Part shown: in pieces, positions 23,801 to 35,660 of the stretch | Numbering within the stretch: position 1 is the stretch's first letter | Layout: every line of letters starts with the position of its first letter | From: Brasenia schreberi | Taxonomy: Eukaryota > Streptophyta > Magnoliopsida > Nymphaeales > Cabombaceae | Reading direction: 5' to 3' | Length of the DNA stretch: 64,000 nt | Assembly (NCBI GenBank): GCA_036023115.1 | Contig: JAYKKT010000087.1 | Span: 10,781,001 to 10,845,000, forward strand | Program-made: the position numbers and the translations under genes | Notes under the pieces: model-generated | Database searches by the model: none | Seen by the model: the letters and a program-made list of their open reading frames with translations, nothing else | Told to the model about the DNA's origin: nothing

Positions 23801-26800
23801 CGAACTCCTGACATTGGCATTGCCCGTCGGCTTGCAGTCATGGATGTGAATCCCGTGGATGATGATGTTGGTGACGAATTGGATGGTGATGCAGGCGCCA
23901 TTGGCGATATGGACGTTGACGCCGCGGCCGTCGATGGTCTTGAAGCTGTTCATGATGAGCTCCTCCTTGAGCACAATGACCATGTCGCGCTTGAACACAA
24001 TCCAGAGGGGCTCATCCTGGATCACAGCATGGCGGAGGGTGCCGGGGCGGGGGTTCACAGGATCGTCATCACCGGGGTCGGTCACAACATAGTATCGGCC
24101 ATTGCGGCCGCCCAGAGCATTGCGGCCAAATCCGATTCCGCAATCGGCCAGCCGCTTCCGGTTGCGTGCCCAGTCGGGGTCACACCTCCAGCAGTCGTCT
24201 ATGGGATTGCCGGTACCGCATGAGAGGTAGCCCAGCTCCCTCCTCGCCGTACTGTTGCTAATGCTCCTGCCATACATGAAAGACGCAATAAATTCGATTC
24301 ATCACTATTCACGCCTATACAATTCAATGCGGATCCTTTAGAAAAGCTAGAAAGAAGCGCTACGAGTCGCAACACAAAATCGGGCCCAATGTGTGAAAAG
24401 AACCTGTCTTATGTTATATGGCCCAAACAGGATCATACGACATACGATACAAGTACCTAGAGTTTACTTTGACTCGGTTTTTGCGGTACATGACCAAATA
24501 TGTGAAGGGGGGCCTAGGACTTGAGCGCAATGAAGTGTGAGCTGTCTTGGTAGAGCCAAATTCCACTATGGTTAAGGGAGGACAATGGCCGCCAAGTTGG
24601 TTAGCACATGGAAGTCAAGATCACCAACGATTTGCGAAAGCTGATTGAACAAGATGTTTCCGCGATGTCATTTTCTTTCTTCTGTTGGGAGGGTAATTGT
24701 CTCTTAAATTTACTTGAAGCACTTAGACATTTATGAACATTAAACAAATATCGTTAACGAGTGCATCCTGATATTCTTTTACCATTTATTGGAGTTAGAG
24801 GACCGAAAAGTTGGCACAAGTAACTGTTCCGTAATTTAGTAAAGGAATTTCATAGCAGGAGAGAACGGTGTCAGGTATTGAAGTGCAATCATAAGCGGGG
24901 AGGAGAATTAGATCGGAAGAGATCATCATCATCATATCTGATGGATCAGTCTAACTTGCTGTTGTTACAAAGAACTTGGAGAAGATGTAATCTGTAACTT
25001 GTTTTTTAACCCAAAGAACAGAAAATTAATAGAAGATGCAAAGGGGTGGGGTGGTGGTCTGGGGGGTTAAAACATTGAAAACCATATCGTGTCATTTGGA
25101 ATGATGGGGGCAAGTGGGTCAAGTGGCAAATTCGTTGACATATCAAATTAACAGGGAAAACAAAGAAAACAATGACCTTTTTGGGTTTGAAGAGTTGATT
25201 ACACGATTCACTTGGTTCTGATCAAGCCAAGCGGCAGTTAAGGATGCCAGCTTAAACCTCATTGTGCTCGGAATAGCTCGACCCACCTAAATGAAGCCAT
25301 GGCTCTGTCAAAGACAATGAAGCTTGAAAGGCCAGGAGCACATCCAACCCTAATCCAAGCTGTAGGCAAAGAGGCATAAATTGAAAGGACAAAAGAAGCC
25401 TAAAGATGGATGGCGATGTGAAATAGTAAAAGTGACGAGTCGATGGGTATACAAAATCTTCTTTGGAGATGTGATCCCTGCTTATTGGCAGCTTCACACA
25501 ACGGGGATGAGGATTTGAAAGGCTCGAACTTCCCCTTCCTAAAGAGTATCAAAAACTCCAGGTAGGGCATGGCCTTCCTGCCATTAAGCGAGATCGAGTT
25601 TTCCTTTTCTTGGTGGGACAAAATGTGGTGTAGGCCGAGAGAGAGAGAGATCTAACGGTATCTTATCCGAATCGCCAGTGAAAGCGGATCCCGGCACATG
25701 GGTACCAAAGAAGCGCGAACGCTGACTTTTTGACCGTTGATTGAAGGGTTCTCTTCTTCTCTCAGACATCCAAACGGAACTCACATCTTTGTTCCTTGGT
25801 TCTCACGATGGATGAGAATGGGAAAGCAGTATCTTAGTCATTGTCCATACGAAAAGGATTCACTGTTTGCTTTAAATAAAACACCTCGGACGACCTGTCA
25901 TTTTCCTTTTCTAAAGGAAGGGGGAATAAGCTTTAATAGAGTATTCAAAGACCCTGACGTGCATGTGCAATCACGTGAGAAGCCTTAAGGGCTGTCTACA
26001 TCATTTTGTAAACAATAAACCTCACTTCTTACTCCCCGCAGTTCATTAACTGCTGATGATCAGCATAGGTCAAGTCTACCAAAATACTCACCCCCAACCT
26101 AATAAAGCTTCCAAATTTTATAAACATACACAAACATATACATCTGTCTGCGTGTGTAATTCTGAAAAGATAAGAGGCAGATTTGTTTAATTTGGATACG
26201 AGTTAAAAACAATTTAGGTGGACTATCTTGATAAAAAATGGGGAAGGCCTGAAGGTGTTTGGGTTCTGGGGTTTTTCTTTCACACAAGGTGAGAAAGAGG
26301 GCGCGGCACATGGTATCCCGACAAGGAATTAATTAGCTGGACGCAGACACTGGATCAATGGAGGATCCAGACCAGGGAGCTCATGTGACCCACTGCACAG
26401 TGATACTTTCCTGGCAAGATCACAAGATATTGAAAAACGCATTCATGCAGCACACGGATCCGTGTGATTACGGAGATCGCACGGAATCGAAAATAAACAA
26501 CAAAAAATAGGCATGAAAAAAACTACGGATGCATATTTCTTACTTACAAAAGGAATCTGAAACTTACATGGCGACCATCTCTACTACAGCTTCTGGGTCT
26601 TCAACAATCGGATTAATCACAGACCTGCATAAACAAACAAGTATAGAAGAAGTTAAGGAGCCAGAAACATTTAATGGTGATCCACAAATCCACAAAAGCA
26701 CAGGTAGCAAGAAAGAGAAAAAGGCGAACTGACATGTTGGATCTGATCATTTGCAGCTTCTGCCTTTCCGCTTCATGAGCTTCAATACTAATTCCTCTGA

Positions 26801-27284
26801 AAATTGACACAAAAAACACGAACAGCAAGCCGAATTATTTGCAATTTTCGAAATTTCATCTTTACCCATTTCCAGATGGGTAGTTTGTGGGACATCCGGG
26901 GACCAACTTTCCAATTGGGTCGCTATGGTCATGTGGACAAAGAGCTCTTTTGTCCATAATAAAAATAAAAAGGGGGAACAGCACCGCCACAAAAATAGCG
27001 AGATCCGCAATCTGTGTCGTTAAACGAAAGAACGTGGTCATGATTCACGCCACGAAGAGGCACGAAGGCAGAAAGCGCTGCAAGAAAGGAAGAAAACGCC
27101 AGATGAATGTTCTAATGGAAGACCGGTTTCAGTTTTCACCCGCCCGAATCCCGAAAATAAGAAAGGTAAGGCTGCCTGCCCCGCTTCTACACAAACATTA
27201 AACCCAGGCAACCACTTCCCTTTCGGGGCACACGATACATTAACCTTCAGCACATGCGATGCACGAGACAGTCAAACAGGGCAC

Positions 27285-27329
<45 letters not shown>

Positions 27330-29041
27330 GAGTGGCGCCGCGCAGTGCGTGAGGCCCAATGGCTGGGGTTTCGCAGCAACTCAGGAAACAAAAAGACTTT
27401 CCGCGCCAAATTGCCGGAAATGCAAGTTGGACTTCCGAGACCCACTAGCAAAGTTGACGGCTCAAATCTCATCGCCTAGAGAAGCGAACCATTATTGTGA
27501 ATGCTGAGTGAAGAAGAATTCGGACAAGAAGCAGGTCTGTTGATTCAGTTTTACACTGAAAATAGTTAAAAATAGCTCAGACGAGATAGAGGCATAACCA
27601 CTTGGAGAGAGAAGTATAAAATGAATTTAAAAGGAAACGAAAAGAATAACCAATTAGGTGGATAATATGCTGTTAGCGTCGACGATGAGATCCAACGTAT
27701 GCCTAGAAAAGAACGCTTCGGTGGCCGAAAACACTTTATCAATTTCCCTGTTTGCTCAGTCAAGTGCAGCAGGCAGGGCTTAATAAGATTCGATCTAAAT
27801 AGAAAAAAGTAGAAACCTGAACTACATTGTATAAAAGAAAGTAGAATTTGTAAACACCTCAAAATTAAAACAGTTCGAATCGAACACCTCAATATTTTTG
27901 ATAGTTTATCATGTTTAAAACTCGATTTTCTAAGCGTACAGACAAATCCTTGTGTTTCGGTGTAAGAAGGTTTGCGACGAAAAGAGTTTGCTCGAAAAGA
28001 GCTTTCTTGCTCACAGTCGTCACGTTAGGAGTCAGATTTCAAAATATCTCGCTAGCTTAAAGAAGGCTTAAATAAGACTTAAACACACGAACGCCCTTTT
28101 GCTTAAATAGGACTTAAACACATGAAAAAATTCGCTTCAGGCCTAAAAGACTAAGAACCAGAAGCAGTAATTTTTTAACGTCTACGGAATTAATGCAGTT
28201 TTCACCCCCTCCCTTTGCCACAACGCTGTAAAATTTTCCGTAGAGCAACACCCTACACATTCACAATGAAGAAGTAAAGACGCCGTCTACAGACTACAGT
28301 CGAGGACGTAGTCTTTGAACTCTAAGAAGAATAGTGAAATTCAGTAATACAGAGAAGAGAAATCTCAATAGTTCTCTTGAACAATGAGATTAAAACCACC
28401 GTATACCAAAAACCAAATAGCAGAAGAAAAGTTGTAAGTATGAAAGAAAGGATGCACTAGAATATCCGTAGATATTCTCATTCAAAGCCCAAGTATTTTA
28501 CAGAAATAACCACGGGAGTAAAAAAACTACATGAACATGACTCAAATCCTTTGCATTTTCACTAAAACGGACACAGGAAAAGCAAAAACATCATGATAAA
28601 AGCATCAGAAGAAGCCATTCGATTAGAAAACATGGCCAAATCAGACAAATTCTCCTGCGACAACAATACTACACCCTACATTCCCCCACTAAAAGCCCGC
28701 AAACTCCTCACAGTCATCCATAAGCCAAACAACCGTTTTCCCCCCACTTCTAGCTCTGAACCTTCAGTACTCGAAGAATTCTCCACCAAACTCTCAAACC
28801 AGATCTCCTAACCTTTAAATTCAGTAAATCTCACCATGAAACAACAGAGGCACGTAACCTAAACAAGAAGAGAGCTCAAAGCGAGCTCCTCATCCACAAA
28901 CAAAAACAAGAAACGCGATCAGACTACAATGTACCTGAGATATGTCTCTTCTCTGCTCCCGTGGACGCCGGAAATCCCTCCGACGCTCATTGCTATCAGC
29001 ATCAGGGCCATATAGGCTAGGGTTTTATATCTGTCCGCCAT
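20877..29041 (-). CDS. Pectate lyase (polysaccharide lyase family 1), secreted
   Basis: Cleaves de-esterified pectin in the cell wall by beta-elimination, needing calcium. Seven exons give 444 aa: 28935-29041, 26734-26796, 26568-26624, 23624-24266, 22982-23085, 22282-22420 and 20877-21098. The N terminus [20 protein letters not shown] is a signal peptide. Two small exons encode [20 protein letters not shown] and the family's [15 protein letters not shown] stretch, joining to [20 protein letters not shown]. Conserved blocks follow: [18 protein letters not shown], the calcium-site region [27 protein letters not shown], and the catalytic-arginine region [20 protein letters not shown]. Every junction keeps frame. 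The 2.1-kb first intron holds a GA microsatellite; intron 6 holds a poly-G run. The family is certain; tissue role (wall loosening, pollen or ripening) cannot be read from the sequence. Confidence 0.95.
21234..21248. repeat. Poly-G/C homopolymer
   Basis: Fifteen consecutive G residues lie in intron 6 of the pectate lyase gene. This is rare in plant DNA and prone to sequencing length error. Confidence 0.9.
21575..21790. repeat. Degenerate tandem repeat in pectate lyase intron 6
   Basis: The phrases CATAATAATACATTGTTT(A/T)TGCAT and (A/C)(C/T)(T/C)GGTTTGTGGAT recur three to four times in alternating order. They form an irregular array of units of roughly 60-130 bp. Confidence 0.6.
27287..27327. 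repeat. (GA)n microsatellite in pectate lyase intron 1
   Basis: About 20 uninterrupted GA units (CT on the gene's strand). The flanking 26.9-27.5 kb is GC-richer than the rest of the intron but shows no supported exon. Confidence 0.9.
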
Positions 29042-29160
29042 ATCTCCTCCCTCTCTGCTCCCACAGTACATTGAGAGAAGAAACAGAGAGTGAGAGGGAA
29101 GAAGAAGAGGAAAAACGGAAAAAGCGAGGCGGTAAAAAAACAACCACCATTCCCTCGGGC

Positions 29161-29170
29161 CTTTATAGAG
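29161..29170 (-). promoter_or_regulatory. TATA box of the pectate lyase gene
   Basis: The minus strand reads CTCTATAAAG about 120 bases upstream of the ATG at 29041. That leaves room for a leader of roughly 90 bases. The leader contains CT-rich text, typical of plant 5' UTRs. Confidence 0.6.
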
Positions 29171-31000
29171 AAAGCCCCGACCCGAACCCCTTAACCACGG
29201 TTAACCTAACCATAGTTACTCCCCTAACCGTCTCTTAACCGCCATCAACGGACTCCTCCGCACGTACCATCACCGACTGCCACGCGTTTCACACGTACGA
29301 AATTGCCATGTCACTATCTGCCACCACCCCAACGGACTCTCGCGGCCTTAACTGAACCTCGTTCCGTGGGACCCGCTTCACCCACTATGGGTAGTGGGGT
29401 CCGCCATCCCTACGTCTCCCATATTTTCTTTTTACAGTTTTTTTATTTCGTTTTTATCGTATTTCTTTATTTTACTTATCAAATTATCTGTAAACAAAAG
29501 TGTACGTCGTTGTGTTAGTGAATTATGGGCCATCCTATCTTATAGGTCGACCGACATGTGCTAGCTGAGTTATGTGTTAGCTCGTGCTAGCGAGCCTAAT
29601 CGAGCTTTACATACATTATATACAATATATAATTAATCTTAACCTCCATTTTTAACTTAGTTTACTGCTCGAACTGCTCAAATATAGACGACTCGCTCGG
29701 GGTTCAAGCTTGAGCCCAACATTTGCCAATTCACGCTTGACCATGCTTGACCTCGGCTCGGCTCAATTACACCCCTAGAGTCAAAGCAGCACGTTTTACT
29801 AGCGGTTACCAGTCATTCTTGAGTGTACAAATGCTTTTGGGTCTATTAAGCACAAAAGTTTTACTGCTGTATTTGTGATAGTACATCTCATTGATTTATA
29901 ATTAATCCAATATTTTGAATTTAATGGACTGGAAATATTTGAAAAAGGCCCGATATTTTATAGTTAATATAATTAAAAAATTGTATAATATGACAGAGTT
30001 GGAGTCGTCCATCGAATCAAGGACGTCTAACAAAATGCATCTAGATCGCTAATATTTTACCTAGTAAAAATAAATGGGGTTACTAAAGATACGCTCAAGA
30101 AAAGGAGAAGAAAGGGTCTTACGTAGCGATGGTGTTAAGACAGGAGGCGGACTCCGGTATATTTCGGGTTTAGGCATGTCGGGTTGTGGATCGAAACTGT
30201 ACCATGTGTGTCAAGCTTTTTTTCGAGTCAATAATAGAATAACAATATAATTGTGACGAATCGAGTATGTTTGCTTCATGATCGTCAAGAAAATTGCTCG
30301 AAATGCCAAAATATAAGGAGTCACAACTTACAATTTTTTTGTTTATGTGAAGGATTTATTAAGCTTAAAACCCAAGGCCATTGTTTTCTTAATGCTTATA
30401 TATGCTCACATCTTTAGCAAAGAAATAGCCCCATGTTATGCTTGAATAATATGTTCATCACATCCTGATGATACCAATAATGCGATCTATGTTATGCTTT
30501 AGATTGCACATGTTATTTTTTATAATTTTGTGCTCCATATCTGTATAAAACATTATCTTGTTTTCTAGAGTTAAATAATAGCATAACACAAGATCGAGCA
30601 CAATGACAATCGCTGTGCTGAGTAGTCTTATATCTTTCTAAAAAAAATTGTAATTAAACTCATTTATTAAATTACTATTGTTATTGTTATTATTTATAAC
30701 TAAGAGGTCACATACTATGAAAGACCAGCTCCAGCCACCCCAAAACACACACGAGTCTTACTCTTGAATCTTGATGGTGTTTCCAGCTCATATTCCACAT
30801 GGGCAGCTATCTAATTGCTGGAGTTGTTGCACGACAACATGGCCTTTCATTAAGCCTTTGGAAAATATATTTCTTATATTATTTTCTACTTATTCCAGTT
30901 ACATATATGCGTTATTTAATTCTCAATCAGACTTTTCCTTGTGCCTAACGCACCTTTTTTTCACTCAATGCATTTTTGTGAGTGTGTGATAATATATATA
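29171..31000. other. Upstream region of pectate lyase, then AT-rich spacer
   Basis: The first 350 bases are the likely promoter (CACGTAC, ACGCGTTTCACACGTACG near 29260-29300). From 29520 the sequence is intergenic with no gene signal. 29.57-29.78 kb has GAGCTC/CTCGGCTC-rich text resembling segments at 1.3-1.5 kb and 55.25-55.35 kb, probably another old dispersed repeat. Confidence 0.4.
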
Positions 31001-31221
31001 TATAAAGAAAGAAAGAGGGAGTTGTAAAACAACATTTGTTACTTGGCATTACTTGACTATCATCGTTTGGATAGATAATGATAAAGCCATCTATCCCATA
31101 TCATATTTAATGTCATCGATCTTTGCATTGATGTTGATGCAAAGATCAATGTCATCCGTCTAACACAAACAATACATATTATCTAGTAAAGTCTGACATG
31201 AGAAGCAATATAGCAATTCTC

Positions 31222-31265
<44 letters not shown>

Positions 31266-31476
31266 AAAGAAAGAGTTGTAAAACAACATTTGTTACTTGG
31301 CATTACTTGACTATCATCGTTTGGGATAGATAATGATAAAGCCATCTATCCCATATCATATTTAATGTCATCGATCTTTGCATTGATGTTGATGCAAAGA
31401 TCAATGTCATCTGTCTAACACAAACAATACATATTGTCTAGTAAAGTTTGACATGAGAAGTAATATAGCAATTCTC

Positions 31477-31559
<83 letters not shown>

Positions 31560-31560
31560 A
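31001..31560. repeat. Tandem duplication of a 260-bp unit bounded by (TA)n
   Basis: Unit 1 (31001 to about 31225) and unit 2 (about 31261-31482) are nearly identical over more than 210 bp. Both start TAAAGAAAGAAAGAG and end AGCAATTCTCAATT. (TA)n tracts precede, separate and follow them; the last tract is about 75 bases long. Each unit holds a perfect 11-bp-stem hairpin (GATCTTTGCAT...ATGCAAAGATC) flanked by direct AATGTCAT repeats. Confidence 0.95.
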
Positions 31561-31829
31561 GAGAGAGGGAGGGATAGGGAGATTGCTTTTTATACACATA
31601 TCTCAGTCAAGTAAAAGCGAAGTTATCTCTTACCAAAGATTGACTGATTCTTAACAAACGAATTGGTTGGCGTTCAGTGATCATCTATACATTTTTTTAA
31701 GATGACGAACTCACTAAATTCGAACCATAATTGACGAGTCATTAAGACTACCTTAATTAATCGCATTATATAGTGATATCTTCCACGCATGATCATAAAG
31801 TTCAAACCACAGTTCTAAGTAATGTAACA

Positions 31830-31945
31830 TAGGTGAAGGGGTACAATGCGGGAGGCCGAGGCTCGATGCGTGTCCTCAGTATTGAGTCGATGACCTTCAA
31901 CTTGTGAGTTGACCCCCTAACCAGGTGAGCTATGGCTTGTTGTAA
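31830..31945 (-). repeat. tRNA-derived SINE-like element (reverse)
   Basis: It shows the family tail GGGAGGCCGAGGCTCGATGC, reversed box B-like text TTGAGTCGATGACCTTCAAC and reversed box A-like text CTAACCAGGTGAGCTATGGC. This is one of the clearest copies. Confidence 0.65.
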
Positions 31946-32019
31946 TTAGAGATGACAAATTTACAACAACACCCAATGTGCAAAGTAAAAATTTATGTAT
32001 TCTTTTTTGTTACAAGAGG

Positions 32020-32125
32020 AGGGTGAAGCCTAACACACACATATGCGCCCTATGGGATTTGAACTCTCCACCACAACAATGATACTAGAGCGCTCTACCA
32101 TTGAGCTAATGCTCTCAATCTCAAT
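32020..32125 (-). repeat. tRNA-derived SINE-like element, second subfamily
   Basis: Read on the minus strand it has TTAGCTCAATGGTAGAGCGC, an excellent box A, and about 30 bases later GGAGAGTTCAAATCCC, an excellent box B. It ends in an AGTGTTAGGC-like phrase and a T/A-rich tail. The head is close to an elongator tRNA in spacing, but no acceptor stem closes, so it is called a SINE. Confidence 0.7.
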
Positions 32126-32660
32126 GTAAATTTATGTATTCTAAATGTGATTTCTTACATTATTTTAAACTAAAAATCATCTTACAACTACATTTTTTTT
32201 TTCACAATACAATTATTTTTTTATTTGTATGTGCGAAAGATGGTGATTTCCTCGACATCACTGACTTTGTGCACTCTCACATGCTCATTGGAGTATGAAT
32301 ATCTTTTACAAATTTAAGAGAATACTTAAAAAGTACAAAAAAGACACCAATTGTCCTTTACCTTCATTTAAAGGTAGCCGGTTCTTAATCGGTCTAGCGG
32401 TTCCAACCGAAACCAATGAAATAGGAACCGGAGACCATCCAATTCGGTTCTGATTTCACCTTTTATAAAACCAGAACTGAAACCAAACTGATTTTTTTTA
32501 ACTTCTTATAATCTTTACATTTTTTAATAAAATTATCGGTTTCAAGCAGTTTTGGACTCAAACCAGAATCATCTCAGAACTATAAACCGAACCAACTTTT
32601 TTCCATATATGTCCACCTCCACTTATTAATGGTATATAGTAAACACTTTTTGTGATGTGC

Positions 32661-32989
32661 AGGAATCCCTCTCACTCTCTATCTATAAATATAAATATGT
32701 ACATAAGTAGTGTATAAATATTATTTATTTTTATACATACTATTTATATATATCCCTATTTATGTTCCAGGAATCTCTCTCACTCTCTATCTATAAATAT
32801 AAATATGTACATAAGTAGTGTATAAATATTATTTATTTTTATACATGCTATTTATATATATATATATACCCTATTTATGTTTCAGGAATCTCTCTCACTC
32901 TCTATTATAAATATAAATATGTACATAAGTAGTGTATAAATATTATTTATTTTTATACATACTATTTATATATATACCTATTTATGTTT
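32661..32989. repeat. Three tandem copies of a 107-114-bp AT-rich unit
   Basis: Copies start near 32661, 32767 and 32881, each with CAGGAATC(C/T)CTCTCACTCT. Each continues with ATAAATATGTACATAAGTAG and a TTATTTATTTTTATACAT block. Identity is very high; length differences are mostly in the TA tracts, so the expansion is recent. Confidence 0.95.
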
Positions 32990-33772
32990 CTTTCTCCTTA
33001 ATTGTTTTTTTCTGTTAAATATCTGTTTATTATTTTTATTTTATAATTAACCCGTTCCTTCCAGTCAAGACTTTATGTCCCGCTAATCACGAAAGGACGA
33101 GGTTCACACTCGTTGACTGGTGGTAAAATTTTCCTTCTCATATAATTTCGTGCATTACGACGCTGGCTGCATTTTATGTGACGGAATGACCCTCACTTTT
33201 CCCCTGCTTTTTTTTAGCTTGATTTGGAAGAAAAATGGTTTTACAAGGGTACAGTTGTCATTTGCCACCTCGGGTGATGGCTCCTATTCTTGCTTCTTTG
33301 TCCTTTGCCGGAAAAGTTTAACGGCAGAATTTCCGCGCTATTTCGTTGGCCGTTAGCGGCGAAGCCAGCCACTAGCGGACAGGGAATAGAATTTTTTGCC
33401 CGTTTTTCTGTGAGCCACCATAAAAGAAAACACCCCTGCTTGAATAAAGAATTACTGAAACGCTACATTACGCCTTCAACTAGGTAGATTTCGTGATCTC
33501 TTGAATAGTTTTCGTTTCGTGTCACAATTAAGTTGATCCAATAAGACTCTTGTTTTCTTGGGCATTTGAACATGACTGTGGGTTTTTCAGGTGGTGTTCA
33601 TTCCCATGATTCGTGTTGTGTCCAACATTGCGCATCCCATGCCTGTGGCCAAAGCAGGTGAATCGAACATGACCTGATTTTTTCGTGTCACTTTAGTTGG
33701 AAACGAAATGTCTTGGGCATTATTTTCTATGTATGATGGTTTAACGCCTTGAGTGTGCAAATTTTTTGAGTT
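32990..33772. other. Spacer with one dispersed-repeat copy
   Basis: A GC-richer stretch at 33060-33480 has short open frames but no recognised domain. About 33560-33730 carries the GTGTCGTGTC/CGTGTCACTT dispersed repeat also seen at 19.7 kb. No gene is supported. Confidence 0.4.
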
Positions 33773-33850
33773 GTACGAGCTGAAAATTAGCAGTGCAGAT
33801 GCAGATGCAGTTGGGTTCGCCTCATATTTAGTTTAAGCATATATATATAT

Positions 33851-33903
<53 letters not shown>

Positions 33904-34009
33904 TGTATTATATACATATATGTATTATATACATACATACATATATATATGTATATATATATATATGTATGTATATATATATATATATGTATGTATATAT
34001 ATATATATG

Positions 34010-34054
<45 letters not shown>

Positions 34055-34094
34055 ATATATATATATGTATGTATATATATATATATGTATGTAT

Positions 34095-34135
<41 letters not shown>

Positions 34136-34185
34136 TATATATGTATGTATATATATATATATATATGTATGTATATATATATATG

Positions 34186-34226
<41 letters not shown>

Positions 34227-34291
34227 ATATATATATGTATGTATATATATATATATGTATGTATATATATATATGTATATATATATATATG

Positions 34292-34342
<51 letters not shown>

Positions 34343-34433
34343 ATTTTTATACGAGCTGAAAATTAGCAGTGCAGATGCAGATGCAGTTGGGTTCGCCTCA
34401 TATTTAGTTTAAGCATATATATATATATATATG

Positions 34434-34478
<45 letters not shown>

Positions 34479-34489
34479 ATATATATATG

Positions 34490-34530
<41 letters not shown>

Positions 34531-34640
34531 ATATATATATATGTATGTATATTTTTAAGTTGTACGAGCTGAAAATTAGCAGTGCAGATGCAGATGCAGT
34601 TGGGTTCGCCTCATATTTAGTTTAAGCATATATATATATA
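33773..34640. repeat. Large TATATG/TGTATG array punctuated by three copies of a 68-bp unit
   Basis: The unit starts ACGAGCTGAAAATTAGCAGT, has a GCAGATGCAGATGCAG core and ends ATATTTAGTTTAAGCAT. It appears at 33776-33840, 34351-34415 and 34563-34628 with almost no differences. Between copies lie about 510 and 147 bases of (TA)n interrupted by TGTATG motifs. This is higher-order tandem expansion. Confidence 0.95.
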
Positions 34641-34719
34641 TATATATTAGTTGACCCACATTTAGTACAGAAAAGGCTTAGTAGTTATATATATAAGAAG
34701 CCAATGTGCACAATCGGTG

Positions 34720-34825
34720 ACAGTGCACTTGGTTAGAGGGTTGACTCACAAGTTGAAGGTGATGAATTCAATACGAGGACATGCATCCCGCTTCGACCTC
34801 CCTTTGTACCAATTTTTCTTTAAGA
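34720..34825 (+). repeat. tRNA-derived SINE-like element
   Basis: It has GCACTTGGTTAGAGGGTTGA (box A-like), GTGATGAATTCAATACGAGG (box B-like), then the family tail ATGCATCCCGCTTCGACCTC and a T/A-rich end. It is the forward orientation of the family seen reversed at 31.83 kb. Confidence 0.6.
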
Positions 34826-34954
34826 AAAGATGTTTATCGGGTGCATCTACACTTCATCCCAAGGTCAAAATGTTTAATGCCACAATAAAAGACGAATAAA
34901 AGTATGATCTAAATTATGAAGTATCTCATAATAGAAAATGTACATTCAAGTCAA

Positions 34955-35220
34955 TGTTGTAATTTTTTTTTGGAGGGGAACAATGGGAGGCCAAAGCCAA
35001 TGTCGAAATGATAATAGAAGGTCAAAGAGCTCAGGGCTAGGTTGGTTGGTTGGGAAGTTGCATGTGGGGCTAGTGTCCTATAGTCAGTTGATACACAATC
35101 TCTGTTGCGGCGAATGTCAGTGGTTCGAGTCCACTTATCTCTAGCTCGTTATTGAACTCACGTGCTTGAACTTGCGAGTTAACCACCTCGCTAGGTGAGC
35201 TATTGCTTCGTGTGCAGTAA
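34955..35220 (-). repeat. SINE-like element interrupted by an insertion
   Basis: The tail end (TTTTTTTTTGGAGGGGAACA then GGGAGGCCAAAGCC, to about 35005) and the head end (about 35150-35215: TGAACTCACGTGCTTGAACT, CTCGCTAGGTGAGCTATTGC) match one element. About 145 unrelated bases, including the tRNA-Ala-like segment, sit between them. Confidence 0.5.
35072..35144 (+). pseudogene. tRNA-Ala-like segment resembling plastid trnA-UGC
   Basis: The stretch GGCGAATGTCAGTGGTTCGA, then GTCCACTTATCTC, matches the 3' half of plastid trnA-UGC (variable loop, T arm, acceptor strand) with few changes, and CTCGT follows as in the plastid spacer. The upstream part (TATAGTCAGTTGATA) is also tRNA-like but diverged. 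The plastid gene has a group II intron in the anticodon arm, and none is present here. The acceptor stem does not pair well, so it is probably non-functional. Origin as a plastid DNA transfer is inferred. Confidence 0.45.
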
Positions 35221-35624
35221 ATTCTGTAACTTGATAAACAAGAAACACACTCCCTTTGTATTCATCTTGGTTTTAACGAGCAAACAAGCTGAAAACTAAC
35301 GATAGTTCAACGTGGCTAGCAAGCGAGCACGAACCAGGCTCCTTTTGGTTTGGTTGCCTTATCTACAAGCTACAAGCCATTTGGCTGGGTTCGGTAGCGG
35401 AGCGAAGTGAACGCGGCTATGTTAATTGTCGGTGGCTGGTGGCTGGTTCGGTGAGGTGCACTGACTTGAAGGGGGTTTGGGAAGTGAAGGGAAGGGGCAA
35501 GGCCGGTTTGGCTGAAACGCAATAAACAGCTCGAACCCTACGTATCACATGTCAAGTGCTGTTACAGTTATGGCAAAGATAAAACAGGGACTGCTATCAT
35601 GCATGTTGCACTCACTCACTTTTA

Positions 35625-35627
<3 letters not shown>

Positions 35628-35660
<33 letters not shown>

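Noticed and set aside
23720..24223. 167-codon plus-strand open frame
   Set aside because: It is the antisense of the GC-rich pectate lyase exon 4, whose minus-strand frame has unmistakable family motifs.
32020..32125. tRNA gene on the minus strand
   Set aside because: Box A and box B are excellent, but no acceptor stem or anticodon stem closes, and a related copy exists at 41.6 kb; called SINE-like.
32661..32989. CRISPR-like regular repeats
   Set aside because: The units are contiguous with no unique spacers, and the genome is a plant; a plain tandem repeat.
33060..33480. Possible small gene (78- and 65-codon frames)
   Set aside because: GC-richer than its neighbours, but no motif, splice context or leader signal could be supported.
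33883..34412. Open frames of 148-169 codons made of M, Y, I, C and V
   Set aside because: They are translations of the TATATG array in three frames; pure low-complexity repeat, no gene.
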